Origin: Anthostomella pinea
Taxonomy: Eukaryota; Ascomycota; Sordariomycetes; Xylariales; Xylariaceae
Direction: 5' to 3'
NCBI GenBank assembly: GCA_963556695.1
Contig: CAUWAG010000008.1
Coordinates: 992,001 to 1,056,000, forward strand
Length of the DNA stretch: 64,000 bases
In this document: positions 11,576 through 23,735 of the stretch, one piece after another
How positions within the stretch are numbered: the first letter of the stretch is position 1
Layout: each line of letters opens with the position of its first letter
The notes under the pieces: model-generated
Database searches by the model: none
The model's input: only the letters and a program-made list of their open reading frames with translations
Told to the model about the DNA's origin: nothing
Made by a program: the position numbers and the translations under genes

Positions 11576-12077
11576 TTGTTTGTTTGTTTTGTTTGTTTGT
11601 TTTGTATTTAACGTGGGGGGTAGCTCCTCAGTAGTGCAAACCACGCCTCCCAGAGCCTCTGCATCGCAGGGTTGTGGAGGTCTCAAGATAATAAGTACAG
11701 TCAGTCCCGCTCACGGGCCCATCCCCGTTGTTGCGGCGGTATGACCTTTGGGTCATCCATCTGGTCCTTCGAGAAAAGCTATCTATCGGGACAGATTGTT
11801 AAAAAGAACTTGCTCTTCTCCACGAATTTTGCCCATTCTGTGCTCCTCTCCCCTAAGTATTGTAAACAAGCTGTCCTAGGCGAGTACCTAGGCAGTAGCC
11901 GATTTTTCCCCAGTCTCTTACAAAAGAAAATATGTTGTGGTGTTTTCTTCTCACCACAACTGCAATGGTCATTTGAGTCTGTATGCCCAAAGCGTTCATG
12001 GTATCTAGCAAAGTCGCCATGTCCAGATCTGGCCGCTAGAAGTCTGTGTAAAGTACTCCTCTTAAAAGATATCAGGT
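11576..12077 (-). mobile_element. 5'-truncated LINE (Tad-like non-LTR retrotransposon) 3' end
   Basis: This is a 502-bp insert bounded by a 13-bp direct repeat. Its minus-strand ORF encodes the C-terminal zinc-knuckle-like tail of fungal LINE ORF2 (LLAARSGHGDFARYHERF, then HCSCGEKKTPQHIFFCKRL: a C-x-C ... H-x4-C pattern). The 3' side, on the left in window coordinates, ends in an A-rich (CAAA)n tail, seen as ttgtttgtttgttttg on the plus strand at 11576-11605. Severe 5' truncation plus an A-rich tail plus a target duplication is the hallmark of target-primed reverse transcription. The insert is more AT-rich than the HET sequence around it. By chance it is in frame with the HET start, giving a chimeric ORF 12180-11779. 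Confidence 0.85.
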
Positions 12078-12090
12078 CATCTTCCCAAGT
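12078..12090. repeat. Target-site duplication, right copy
   Basis: catcttcccaagt, identical to 11563-11575. The bases outside the two copies differ (c versus t on the 5' side), so the duplication is exactly 13 bp. Confidence 0.9.
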
Positions 12091-12180
12091 ATGAGACACG
12101 ATCGCGTAAGCCTGGCAGCTGGCCGACTCAGGGCCATGAAATTCTTCAATGTCCAAGGTTGACGTATTCAAAAGGCGCAT

Positions 12181-15100
12181 GGTTGCATTCGTAGCGCGAT
12201 TATACTACCTCGGAGGTGGGTGAGGTTGAGACGTTCGAGGTGTAGGCCCCTGTGATAGATGACATTGAATGCGGTCTGGGCTGATCACGAGAAGCCCGAG
12301 AAGATTGACCTTCGCCTGATCTGCGACATCACTGCAGGATCATGGGCTGCGACGCAACTTCCCTGGAAGCAACTTCAGTTGCTGAAAGGGTGGGGTGAGA
12401 CCGCTCTTCCACGTGGATGTAACTGCGCAAGCTGCCTCAACCCAATTGGGAGCCAGGCAGTATACCGGCATGTAACAGCCTGCTTACAGCATTCGACCAT
12501 AGACCCCGAACTGCACACTGTTTCATAGTAGATAGACCGTTGGGGCAACAACCGAAAGGTCACCCAGCCTCATGAACTGTATAAGCTTTGACTTCCCCTA
12601 TGTCATGGTCCTTAGGCGCGAGACATCGCCATATTGGAAAGGGCTTGGATACCCAAGAGCCTCAGGTTCTCCGACCTTGTGGCATAACAGCGATAGGCCT
12701 CAATGTGTTTCTCCATGGGCGGCCTCCGGAATACTCGCCTCTTGTTCGGAAGTCCATGTCGACGAGAGGCGAAGTCAGTCGCTCCACGGGCCGGTGCAAG
12801 TGTGCTGGCGGCCCCATAGACTAGTGGCGTGTGGATCATAGCGGCTGCCTTATGCGGTTGACCTTGTCAATTCCAAGCATGATCAAGGTCGGGTTCGCGC
12901 CTTGACGGACGGGTCGTGCTATGAAGTCATCTGCAGACTTGAGTAGCAACCTAGGTAGAGTCGGTGAGACGCGATGTCTGCAAACGAGACTTGCAGAGAT
13001 CTAGGTGTGGCTAGTACGTGGCGGAAACATGGGAACGTGGATGTGGTGATGCGCTGGCACGTTGTATTTGACTGCAGATTCAGAATGCGATCGTGGCAGT
13101 GCTCTGCTCCGTGAACACAGCCACCGTCGTCCCTGCGTCCCCACGAAGATCGCCACAAGATCGGCAGGCCCCGCAATACCTTACAGATCTTTCAGCTCCA
13201 CCCCAAGGATCTGGCAGCGAGGTTTTGCTATTTGGGCACCTGCAGCATGGAGACACCGAGTTTTGCCCCCAAAAATGCAGAGTTTGCAAATGTTGTTGCA
13301 TAGAGCCACGATACTGCATGTCTTGCATGGCTATCAGCACATGCAGTCAAGACTTGGGCAGGCCGATTTCGAGATTGACTTGTACTGGTACGGGCACAAC
13401 CGCTCGATGAAGTGCCGAGCCTGCGCCTCAATGACGAATAGGTTTTCCCTGTCGAGGCCTCAATGTTGAAGGCAGGAGAAGTGGCAAGCCACAGTTGATA
13501 CAGCTCACTCATACTGATCGCTCGCAACCAGCCGAGACAGACGTGTCCCAAAACGAAAGTGCAGGAGACTCCGTATTCGTATGCGGATCCAGGCGAAAAA
13601 GTGGTACTGTAGGCAAAGCCAACAGTCCTCGCATCAGATAACGCCGAGAACCGGTGGTCCAAGGCGCGACTTGAAGCCTTCGCCCGACCCCTTTGACCGA
13701 GTGGTTCAAATCAGGTGACGGGTGTCAGGTCACAGTTGGAAGAGCAGCACCAGGAAAGTCACGATATCCGCGTGAAGGATCGGGTATCGACGGGGACAGG
13801 ACAAAGGACGGATGCCTGTCATATCTTGGTACTGTATCTGTTGAGACAGCAACGACACATCCCCTCTAGCTGTGTGGCTGCGCACTGCAACTTGCTATGC
13901 ATTGGAAGCCATTGAGCATGATTCCTGACGTCCCCATTGTGTAGGCTGCAGTTCTGAACATGCTGACAGGCCATTCAGTGACCAAGCGCTTGCTTGGATT
14001 CAGGCGTTCCCCCGACAGAGGGCCCGCGACGTCGTGACCCACGGACTCAACCAAGCCGGCTGGCGGCTGCTCTAAAACCTCAGGACTCCCCATCGGTGAG
14101 TGCCGACGATGCGTTGCATGCGGTCAGTCTTTCCAGAACATGGCTTCTGGTCAGCCAGTATCAATGGGTTTCGTAGGAGTGCCCCATCTAGCCGTCCGAC
14201 ACATGTTGTTGGTTGCCTACTTTTTGCGGTCTGCAGAATGCTCGCATGTGATCGTGGTCGAGTGGCGGGATGACGGGATCAGCTGTCACGGGACCTAGAG
14301 GCATCGGCCCGCTGCGCCAGCCAGCCTGTAGCGACGTCAAACCAGCCTGTTCCCGGCGGTGGTTGAACCTCACCGGCCCTTGCGTGTCGGCGTGGTTTCG
14401 AGCTGGGAAGAAGCAAGCCAGACGGCAAAGTACGAATTGTACATATGCTTACGGAAAGGCCGCGTCTAGCCTGTCATCTGGCACCGAGTTCGACACTTCC
14501 ACCAACCTTCTTGAATCCAGGCTGCCAGGGTGTGAACCTGCGGGCGAGGCGGGTGGCAGTTGTGTACCGGTACGTACCGGGTTGAAGCGGGTCTTTGAGG
14601 CACGGACCAAGAGATTGCAGTCATCGCACACGTTCCAGGAAACACAGTCTCCATCAGTGACCCAAATCTGAGAGGGAGCCCAGCTTTCCCCTCTCCCCTT
14701 TCCAGCTTCCAGGTTTCTCCTGTGACATGGAATCCATGCCTCAATGTCCATCAGGCCCATTAATCAATTCTTTCACCTTTACGGCCAATTGCATCGTCTT
14801 CATTGGACCTTGTCTGACCGAATGCTACCTAATCTTTCACTGGCTCCCACATGGCCCTGCCGATCTTCGTTGCTCGCTTCCTCCCGTATCGTCCCTCCAC
14901 TGCCCTCGCCCGTCAGATGATCAGAGGCCGTCAAAGCCATCGGACCACCTTTGGATCCTCCGTTGAAGGCTTTGCAAATCAAGCACTGGTAGAGCTCGGG
15001 TCAGTTCCATGTGGAACCTGGAGAGCGTTCTTCTCGGTGTCCACTTGCAGAGGCCGGATCGTCCAGCAACACATCGTCTTGTGACGCAATTTGTGACAAG

Positions 15101-17660
15101 CCGAAGGAGCACTCACGGCGTCGAAGCCTCAAGCTGACCAACATGAACAGACTGACTCATACACCAGCCCAATATTATGCATTGCGCACCAACTTTGTGG
15201 ACTCCGAATCTTTTGTGTACTATCATGACCACTCTTTTGGAGTGATCTAGAGTCTCGTTGCACGGCAAATTTGCAACTCGCACGACTTCCAGATGTCTAA
15301 AAGCGGGAGCTAAGTTGGCCGGTCCCGTACCGGCGGACGTCTTCCAGATAGGGCAACTATGAGAGGCTCTCTTGAACGTCCGTCTGGGGAAGTCCCTTTT
15401 CTTCTGTGCCCCTGACCTTGTCTGATAAGATTCACCCAAAATTTCCAGATCCATCAGGAGTTGGTGAGTGCGTTTTCTCCCAACCTCATTCGCCTGATCT
15501 ACGCTCGGCCTTCTCGCTCACATTCAGATGCCCAGCAAAGGTCAATAAACGTTGACCTGGAGCTTCCCTGATTGTGCTGATTTTACGACCAATCGAAAAT
15601 CGACCTATAACCTGCTCCACTTCGAAGCACCTCCCGGCTCGTCGTGAGCAGCCAATCAGGCCACAGAACAGGCATTTCTGGTCGACACACCTCACCTCAC
15701 CGTCCGCCACTAGCATTGGGCCGCAACCTGGACATATGCCATCCACAGGCTCTCGTTGAATCTCGACGTCGCTCTACACCTCGTCGGACAGGCTCAACCT
15801 TTCCTGTTCATCTCCATTTCGGCAGAATCGATGCCATGTTGGTCACAGTGTCATTCCATCGTCGGCCCCTCGTCTCCGCGCGGCACGCCATCTAGCTTCT
15901 TGACGATAAGCGCCCCCTATGAGCCCGCATCGACTGCTGGACCCGGGCGTCTCTGAATCCCGGGAATTGATGGTCAGGGCAGATGCTGGGAACCAATGTC
16001 TGTTGGCGAGCAACTCGAACCGAGCAGGTCTGCTGCATGCTGCTCAAAAGGGGTGCAATGCGCTCCAAGAGGTCCAGTTCTTCTCGTCCATTGACGCCTC
16101 AACGTCCTACATATAGCTGGCCTGCTATGTTTCATGTCGTTTCCTGCAGGGTAAGCGACGAGTCCATCCTCTGGGACCAATGCAAGTCATGAAGTCTTCC
16201 CCAGCGTACATTGCATGATATGCAGCTTCGCGGCGCCGGATTAGCAGGCCGGCCTCTCTGGACACTGCAGCCGCCATCAGGGGATGGTCGTCAGTGGTAT
16301 CCATCTATCATTTCTCGAGTGGTTTCAGCCCTCTCCTGCAACTGGTCACTGGTCGGTTGCGTATATTTGGTCATTTCGATAGGTGGCTGAAGGCTTCTGA
16401 TAATCTCCCAGCGGCGAATCGACTCCCTACTTGGGGATTTGATGCGGCGTGCAGGCTGGCCAGACGGCCAACACGTCCTGAGCCTCTGGTCTCCTACGGC
16501 CGATAGCAGGCAATAAGCGCAAGCGTCGCGTCAATGAACCCGGTCATTGCACATATCAACTAGAGCTGTACGCAACACGGTCTGCAGGATGGAGCGCCGG
16601 CAAGGCAGGCTGCTAAAGTAGCTCACGGTGAACTGTGGGTGACTTCAGGGGAGAGCTCGCGGATCTACCAGTGATATTATTGGCAGCATTTGCCTGTCCT
16701 CCACAGGCTGCAGAGACTGGCACACTGCTTACACTGTTACACATGCAGTGACCCAGAGATGGTGGCTGGTTTCGGGCGATTTCCTGCTACAATGCAACCT
16801 TAAAATGTGTTTTTAATCAAATCTGACAAGGGAGCTGTCTGCAGGAGGCATGGAAGTTCTAGAAGACATTAATCTGGAAGCACACGCGTTGCAAGATGGG
16901 CCGATAGGTCACGAGCGATATCGGGTTGCTTTTTGGCCTCCTGGATAGACGCCTATCTACATAATCCAGGGCGGCGGCACCGGGCTAGCCGAATTGGAAT
17001 TGATATGACGAGTGCTGTCTTGCCAGAAAGAAACGTGCTCTTCCTTGTTTCAATTCCTTTTGGGTTAACTCGGATACATGACTATTTACAATTGATGCGA
17101 AAGTATTCTGCATTTTTTACTTATAGTTACCTCTAAGGCCCTGCTTGTGACCTGTCATCTGATAGAAACATCGGACAAGTGGGAATAATCCCAGGGCGGA
17201 GGGTCCCCTAGAGTCTAGAGAAACCTAAAGTGGAGATACTTGTACCGGTACTTCATCGGCGGCTGGTGGCGTCAAGACTGCACTGGCCAGCTCGGCTGCC
17301 ATCTGCAGCTTTCAGCTCGGGTGGTTCGGCGCTAGCACTCCCATTTGCTCGCCTCGCCAGAGTCCCTCTTTGCCCCCCTTCAGAGTGGACATAAGGTAGG
17401 CATGCACGTCGCAACACAGCCCACAGCCCACCTGCACTCATCAAGATGCGCTTCTGCGTCCTTTGTGCCCTCTCTGCCTGTCTGCTCCCCTTCCTTGCCT
17501 CTGTCTTTTCTTTTGCCGCGCATGACCAGGGATCCGCCGGCCAGGACGGGACATGGAATATTCTGATGCCTGTCTGGTGCGCCCTGCTCTGCCCTGCCCT
17601 GCTATGATCTGCCAGCCCTGCGCTCTGCCCGTGCTGCTGCTGATGGAACCCCAAACCTGC

Positions 17661-17692
<32 letters not shown>

Positions 17693-18308
17693 GTATACCG
17701 TAGTCATGCAAGACAGGTGGGCCGCCACAGCATGAACCCAGCAGATGCCAGATGGCCCCGAGGGATGGCTCAGTGGCCTGGCCGACCCAGACCCAGAAAC
17801 GAGGAATGGGAGGATCAGAGGGAGAAGGGAGGAAACTACCAGCCTACGTACATACTGCAGTAGGCGGCTTTCTAGTCGAAGGCGACATGGGTCGCCAACC
17901 CCATCGCCGGGTCGGAGCGGCAGTGCGTCTTGTGTGTCTAGTCTGTACGTACTCGTACCCGACTGACAGCATGACTATAACACACCCCACCTCCCTCTCT
18001 CAGCACGACTTTCCCACCCTCCTCTACCCTCCTCTCCCTTCCTCACGATACTCGTCCACACCCCTTCTCTTCTTCTATTCGCCGCTGTAGGCGTGCAAGC
18101 TAATTCCCTGTGCCGGGTCCGCCTACCTCCGTTACCTCTTTTTCCAGTATTATTCGTCCCTCTCCGTCTGACCGCTCCTCTCTTTCCATAAGCGCCCTCC
18201 AGTGTCTACCACCCTTTAGATATCAGCCCTCCTGTCGCCGGCTAAGGGCTTTCCTCTGTCCTGCCATCCTATACCTCCGGTCTCTTGGTGTCGTCCATCT
18301 ACCACACC
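12181..18308. other. Six-kb region without a convincing gene
   Basis: No recognisable protein is encoded. The longest ORFs are about 100-150 codons, overlap one another and lack known motifs. Small points: a Cys-rich minus-strand ORF at 15486-15766, an AT-rich patch at about 16800-17140, a (GTC)n microsatellite at 17664-17692, and a strongly C/T-rich stretch at about 17970-18260 that is probably the promoter and leader of the gene at 18309. Confidence 0.5.
17664..17692. repeat. (GTC)n trinucleotide repeat
   Basis: There are nine to ten tandem GTC units. The repeat is open in the minus-strand frame as a poly-Asp run, but no gene is supported there. Confidence 0.85.
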
Positions 18309-19325
18309 ATGCCCCCACAACTATTGCCGGCTTCCGCCGCCGCCTTTGCGCCCCGAGCCTCATCAGTCAACGTCGTCTTGGGCTCCAAGGTTGAACCGTG
18401 GTTGACGCAGACCCTCAAGCGCATCAACAGGGTCAAGCGACCGCTCAACAGCGTACAGCAGCACCAGAGATGCTTGACCGAGACACTGTCGTCGTCGAAC
18501 GCTATCTGGACACTGACTTCCATGATGTTGCCCAAGGCCCCGGAGTCCGACTTGCGCAGGGATGCGAATCCGTTAATGGAGGCCATCTTCAACTGGCAGC
18601 TCCTCCACATCGAGGCATATATCGTCCATGTTGATATGGTCCTGCGCAACGAGGTCGCTTACAAGTTGACGCCCGACTCGATAGAAACCCTCATCGAGTA
18701 CCACAAGGATATCTACTGTGTCGACGCCAAGGCCGACTCCTATGATTGGCCCGAAAAGGAGCAACATGCAAAGAAACTCCACGAGGACTTCATTCAGGCA
18801 ATCAACAGGTTCGTCTACCGGACGCATGTTTCCGCACTCGAAGGACTAGAAGAGGAGGGTGCAGGAGAGTTGCTCTGTGGAAAGAGTGAAGAGGTCAAGA
18901 ACAACATCATGGGACTGCTGAACAAGCCCCTCCTACCGCCGCCGCCCAAGATCGTCGATGTCATCCGCCAGCCGCCTTTGTTGCCCAGCTCACCAGCAGG
19001 TGCGGGCATCTGGTCGCATTCAACACCTTCACCAGCGCTGCCTGCGCCGGTCGATTCATGGCGTGTGCTGCCCTCGAGCCCTGCGACTTCGGCTGACTCG
19101 GGCACACCCATCTGGGCTAGCATGGCTCTGCATGAGCTACCCTCACCGACTCCGTCTTACAGCCAACCATACTCAACTGCCGGGTTCTTCTACAGCTCCC
19201 CGATGGTGGCCTCTCCCATTCCGGCACTACCGCTACCCAGCATGCTGGCGCCTCATTGCGGTATCAACGTTGGGTACGGTGGTTTCGGATGGGATAGGTA
19301 TCAGGAGTATGCGACAACCATGTGA
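18309..19325 (+). CDS. Unrecognised 338-residue protein with proline-rich C-terminus
   Basis: This is an uninterrupted ORF from ATG 18309 to TGA 19323-19325. I do not recognise the family. Residues about 20-190 look globular and alpha-helical (WLTQTLKRINRVKRPLNSV; PLMEAIFNWQLLHIEAYIV; SIETLIEYHKDIYCVD; EDFIQAINRFVYRTH) with acidic and aromatic residues spread evenly. From about 215 on it is Pro/Ser/Ala-rich and probably disordered (LPPPPKIVDVI, SPALPAPVDSW, SPIPALPLPSM), ending in a Gly/Tyr stretch. There is no signal peptide or transmembrane helix. A long pyrimidine-rich leader precedes the ATG, as in many fungal genes. The ATG chosen is the only one before the conserved-looking part. Coding status is inferred from length, base composition and the lack of stops. 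Confidence 0.65.
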   Translation: MPPQLLPASAAAFAPRASSVNVVLGSKVEPWLTQTLKRINRVKRPLNSVQQHQRCLTETLSSSNAIWTLTSMMLPKAPESDLRRDANPLMEAIFNWQLLHIEAYIVHVDMVLRNEVAYKLTPDSIETLIEYHKDIYCVDAKADSYDWPEKEQHAKKLHEDFIQAINRFVYRTHVSALEGLEEEGAGELLCGKSEEVKNNIMGLLNKPLLPPPPKIVDVIRQPPLLPSSPAGAGIWSHSTPSPALPAPVDSWRVLPSSPATSADSGTPIWASMALHELPSPTPSYSQPYSTAGFFYSSPMVASPIPALPLPSMLAPHCGINVGYGGFGWDRYQEYATTM

Positions 19326-22300
19326 CAACCACCGCCCGTGACGGGGGATCACTATCCAGTGGTGACAACCTCATAACAACAATTTTCAACCACGGATGCG
19401 GTCTGGTTCCATCTCCCCCGATACGGCGGGAGCAGTCGCGGTGCAGATCTCATCGCATTCCAAGGCAGGTCGGCGTTTTTGCATATCCCAGGAGCGAACT
19501 CTCAACCACTTCAGCATACTATAATCTCGGGTTCTCTTTGTTTTGTCCTTCAGCAAGCGAGCGTCTGTTATTTTATTTCCATAACGAAGGAAACTCTCAA
19601 GTCACCACAGCCGCTAGCTCGGCCACAAGCTATATTTCTTTCATCTCATCATGGCTTGGACTGGGTGGATTTTTTTATTGCATTTACAACCAGGGCAGGC
19701 CTCGAGTTATATGAGGCTGGGGTTTTCCTTTTATATGTCAAAAGAAGAGGTACACGCAGCAATGCACCCTAACCATCTCCCGGCAAAGACCGGGACAGGC
19801 GACCTTTGGATTCTCGGATTCCCCCATATTGTTATTGCTTTTTGGTATACGGCACAAAGCGGCTTTCTTAGACGAAAGATTCCCCCGACCCGTCGTAACT
19901 TCGAGGTTTACATCCTCGTTCCTCCGGTCAGCGCACTCGCTCATGGATTTCCTTTTCATTTTTCCGGGTCTTGGCTTATGTTTACGAATGAACGAACGAC
20001 CTAATGACGAATACTTCACGAGCTTCATGACGCCTTCATGCGACGAGAGAACGACACTCAACTCGACGTTGAACCTTCTTATCCGAACGAAGAAAGCTGA
20101 GCAAGCGACGATGGAATATTTGAACGGACATTGCGCTGGACAGGATCCAATGGGCGCATCCCCGCGGTCGATTCTACACATCATCTCGTAGCCGAGACAC
20201 ATGCAGGTATCCGGGATACTGCTGTCGGAGGCTGGCACTGGTTGCCGATATAGCAAGCGTGATTGCGCATTCCGCGATGCGAGCCGTGGCAAGACCGGCG
20301 ACACATCCGGATCGCATCAACGGGACTTGAGCCAGGGGGGAAGGGTCTCACGACCCGTCGCCAAAAAGAAGCTGGGCACCGACGATACAGTTCCCTGCTG
20401 AGCAGGAGGTGCGGAGCCCCTTATCCGCCGTCAATGCCGACATCTTCCTGGCTTTGCGATCCCGTGCCTCGAGCAGCACAGCTCTCGAGGGCTGACGAAG
20501 TGCCGCGCCGAGTTGGAACCAGCAGGCCGATCGCTCCGCCAGCTCGGAGCGATCCGTCAAGCCTGCTGGGCCCATTTAGATCCCGAGCGGCCGCGTCCCG
20601 TGGCAGGAAGGACGCGAGCTGTCCTCGTGCGGCACAGCAGAGCCAGGGATGATAGGCGGCATCGTAGCATCATCTCACTACATCCAGATCCCTCCCAGCG
20701 GTGGACCGGAACACCTTTCGCCTGCACTGGGACAGAGTGAAGGAGAGCCACTTGGGGGTACCTGTCCTTGCCGTGCAATGCGGGTACCAGCCGGATATTT
20801 TTATATGTGGCATGAGATGCTGGTTCACGGTGGACTGCGCCATGCGGACTGGCCCTGGCGGCTCCGTTCGCTGACTGCAGCTGCTACACCCTGCTTTGTT
20901 TTGTTTGTCGTCACTTAGTAGTTAATTGAACAGACATCCAAGTACAAACTTCACATGCACTGGTTTAGTGACTGTCTTCGTGCATGTGCCCTTGATTAGC
21001 CCGGTCCAACAGGTACCGAATCAGACACGTTCCCCATTGTGGAATGTCTCATCGCGCCATACATATCCATGAGCTGACTGGTGGTACAGAAAACCCCGAT
21101 CTTGGGCCGGATCGCTGCTCACTGCTCACATACTCTGTACGATACGAGTTATCAATCACTTATCAATCACTACCTACGGTAAGCTCAGGTGTCAGCAAGT
21201 GCCGAGTGCCGCCCACGGCCATGCACGTCAGCCGCTGACGGCTGATGGCTGATGGGTTGTGAGACGAGCGCTGGCCTGGTCTCATGGCCCGACTGAGTAG
21301 GTAGGTAGAGTACACGACGCTTCCATCGTTGCAGGTTGGTTTTGGTGCGATGCGCTCACTTCCATACGCGCCGGCCGGAAAGATGTATGTATGTCTCACC
21401 AAACGACCAAGCATTCGATTTTGGTATACCTATGGGGTTACCTTAGGTACTTGCCTTGTGTCTGTCTGTCTGTCTGGGGTTTGGCTAGGTAGATGCGCAC
21501 GTATTCGTGTCACGAGCACCGCATCGGAGCTATGTCCAGGTATGTAGAGTGTGTGTGAACATCTGATCCCATCCCAAACTTGATCGTGTTTCTGATCATG
21601 ATCGGGACCGAGCCTGTTTACGACCGACCCCGGCGTCTGGACCTGGGTTCCGGTACCACCGCACTTCAACGTGCCTCGTCAACGCTGGGGCCGAACGCCA
21701 ATCTGTAAGTAGCCTGTGGGTGTGATGTGTGGTACGGTACGGTAACCAGAGCCTTGTGTAGATACGTGTGAGTGCGCATGTCTCTTCGACTACCTACTGC
21801 GTACGGGTAAGATGGATAAGAAGGCCGAGTCTTGCGCGCGCGCGACTATTCGCGCTGTTTGTAAGGTATGGAGGTATGCGATCATCACAGGAGAGAAGAG
21901 AGTGACGCTCGCATATGAAAACCCCTTTGCGTGGTCAGCTTACTACGACTAGGTAGAGATGGGCGGTAGGAAGACAGGCAGGCAGGCAGGCAGGTAGGCC
22001 GTCCGTCAACTTGCGCGTTTTGGCGCAGCGCGCTGCCATGTAGCGGACTCATCGTCGTTGGTGGTTACGGAGTGATTTAAGGGTGAAGAAGGCAGCCAGC
22101 CGGCTGTCTAGAACGGTGACTTCATGCTGTCACTTGTGAGATCGGGCAGTCGAGGCATGTGGGGGGGTGTTTCCGCTGCGGCTGAGCCACACTTGACTTT
22201 CCAGCAGACGTATTTTTCGCTTTCCCACCTTTCCTCACTTTGCGCGATGGTGGCTGCGTATCGCAGTGCGGCGCGATTCCGCATGAAGGCGAGGGTGCGG

Positions 22301-23735
22301 CAACAGGCAGCGGCAGAAAGGGCCAGACGAGCGTCTGAGCCTCCCGGGTGCGCCCAACCTGATCAGTAATCAAAGCCTTCAGCTACTTCGGCCTTCGGCC
22401 CAGCTCTTCCAGAATGCGCTCTAGATTGATTGTACGTCCGGTCGATGTTGGTCAGATGGCGACACGCGACACGCGAGGTGGCACGGTGCGCGCGCATCGA
22501 TTCTCACGCCAGAACCTAGCAAGCAGTGTACCGACGCTGTCCGGGGCCCGTTGCCATGGTCTCGTCTGTTGGTTATTGAGGTCTTGTTCGCTGGTGCTGG
22601 TGAGCACAACCGCTTCTAGATGACCTATCCTGACTCACTGGTGGCCCAGGCGCGACTATGTCGTCACATCGTAGCGAAATACAGCCCTACCAGTCCGCCA
22701 GCCGCTTCGTCAGGGGACGGCTTGCTTACTGTATGCTCGACTTGCGCGCATGTGTGTGTGTGTTATCCTTTGATCCGGTGGAGGGGATACCGGTATGCGA
22801 TGAAGTGCTGCGGCTGACGACGCCTCCCCCGGAGTCTACTCCAACAAGATGGAAACCCCTGCACTCAGCCGTTGGTTTCCTTGGCACTGCAGCGGAAGAT
22901 CATGTCTAGAAACGGAACCCAACACGGCATATGTACCGGTAAGCCCAACGCGACTCCCTTATGATTGGCCAGCTTACGAAAATCGAAACGAAACAGAGAC
23001 AGGTCACAACATGCTTAGGTGACCTCGCGGTAGCCTGCATACCACATACTTACACATGTTGTTGTCATGCCTTACTCATAAGGGGGTCGCACTATACCTA
23101 CCTAGTCTATAGGCGCGGGAGTGGCCGAACTTTACGACCCCGTCCCATAAAATAACCCCCCTGGCGGGAACCCCCCTGGGACCCTTGTCTGTCCCTCCCA
23201 GCCGGCTGGTAACCTTCATCAAACGTCCGCTACCCCTTTTCGTCCATCGTTGCCTTGTGGCCAGAAACCGCAACGCACAAGGCTGTCGGACCTGCTCGAC
23301 TGGTATTGGCTGCGTTACTATCCCGGCCTGAACTCTATATTGCGTCCGACTTCGCACCATGGCCCGGCCTAATGTACCGGTACTTCCACATCCATGAATG
23401 AGTTGGTGTTGGGAGCTGACGTTGGGCAAGCGTGAAGATCGACTAGAGCGCCTACCAGGCTGTCACCAACAAGCAGGCAGCCAGGTAACGAACCACACAG
23501 CACCACCTCTGGGCCTAATCTGATATGCATCCAGCTAGATACATCATGCTGATCATGGTCTTGTGCACCGAAGTCCCCTGCATGAACCCATCGCAATCCC
23601 ATTCCAGGCCCTAGCCAGATCGTCGTTCTCTGCACCGTCCCGACCAACAGTTAAGCGCGAGGAAGATGCAGCTAGCCGATAGACATGAGTCCACTCAGCC
23701 AGACACCTGCAGTTAAATAAACGAAGCGACTGCTA
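19326..23735. other. Intergenic region of 4.4 kb
   Basis: No supported gene. A minus-strand ORF at 20304-19738 (188 codons) has no recognisable motif and I leave it out. The right part is rich in short TAGGTA/TACCTA motifs and has a (CAGG)n run at about 21975-21995 and a (TGTC)n run near 21461-21475. Confidence 0.5.

Larger units (their letters stand above)
11178..12180 (-). pseudogene. HET-domain gene fragment split by a LINE insertion
   Basis: Read on the minus strand. The 5' piece starts at ATG 12180 (MRLLNTSTLDIEEF, then AYAIVSHTWED), the standard opening of a HET domain. After the LINE insert the same domain resumes at 11575 (TWEDGEVSFPEMQ ... KHKAGYAKI ... YNYVWIDTC). A 47-bp intron (11383-11429, gtaagg ... 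attag) joins C to CIDKTSSAELSEAISSLY and ANVCYVYLTDV. Homology ends near 11285 and the frame stops at 11178, so the C-terminal two-thirds of a normal HET protein is missing as well. HET proteins trigger cell death after fusion of unlike strains; this copy cannot make a full domain. The intron position matches that of the intact HET gene at 61514, supporting common ancestry. Confidence 0.85.

Noticed and set aside
13685..13720. tRNA-like B-box (gtggttcaaatcaggt)
   Set aside because: No matching A-box, acceptor stem or anticodon arm at the right distance.
19738..20304. 188-codon minus-strand ORF
   Set aside because: No recognisable motif and no splice partner; the composition looks like chance in an AT-mixed intergenic region.
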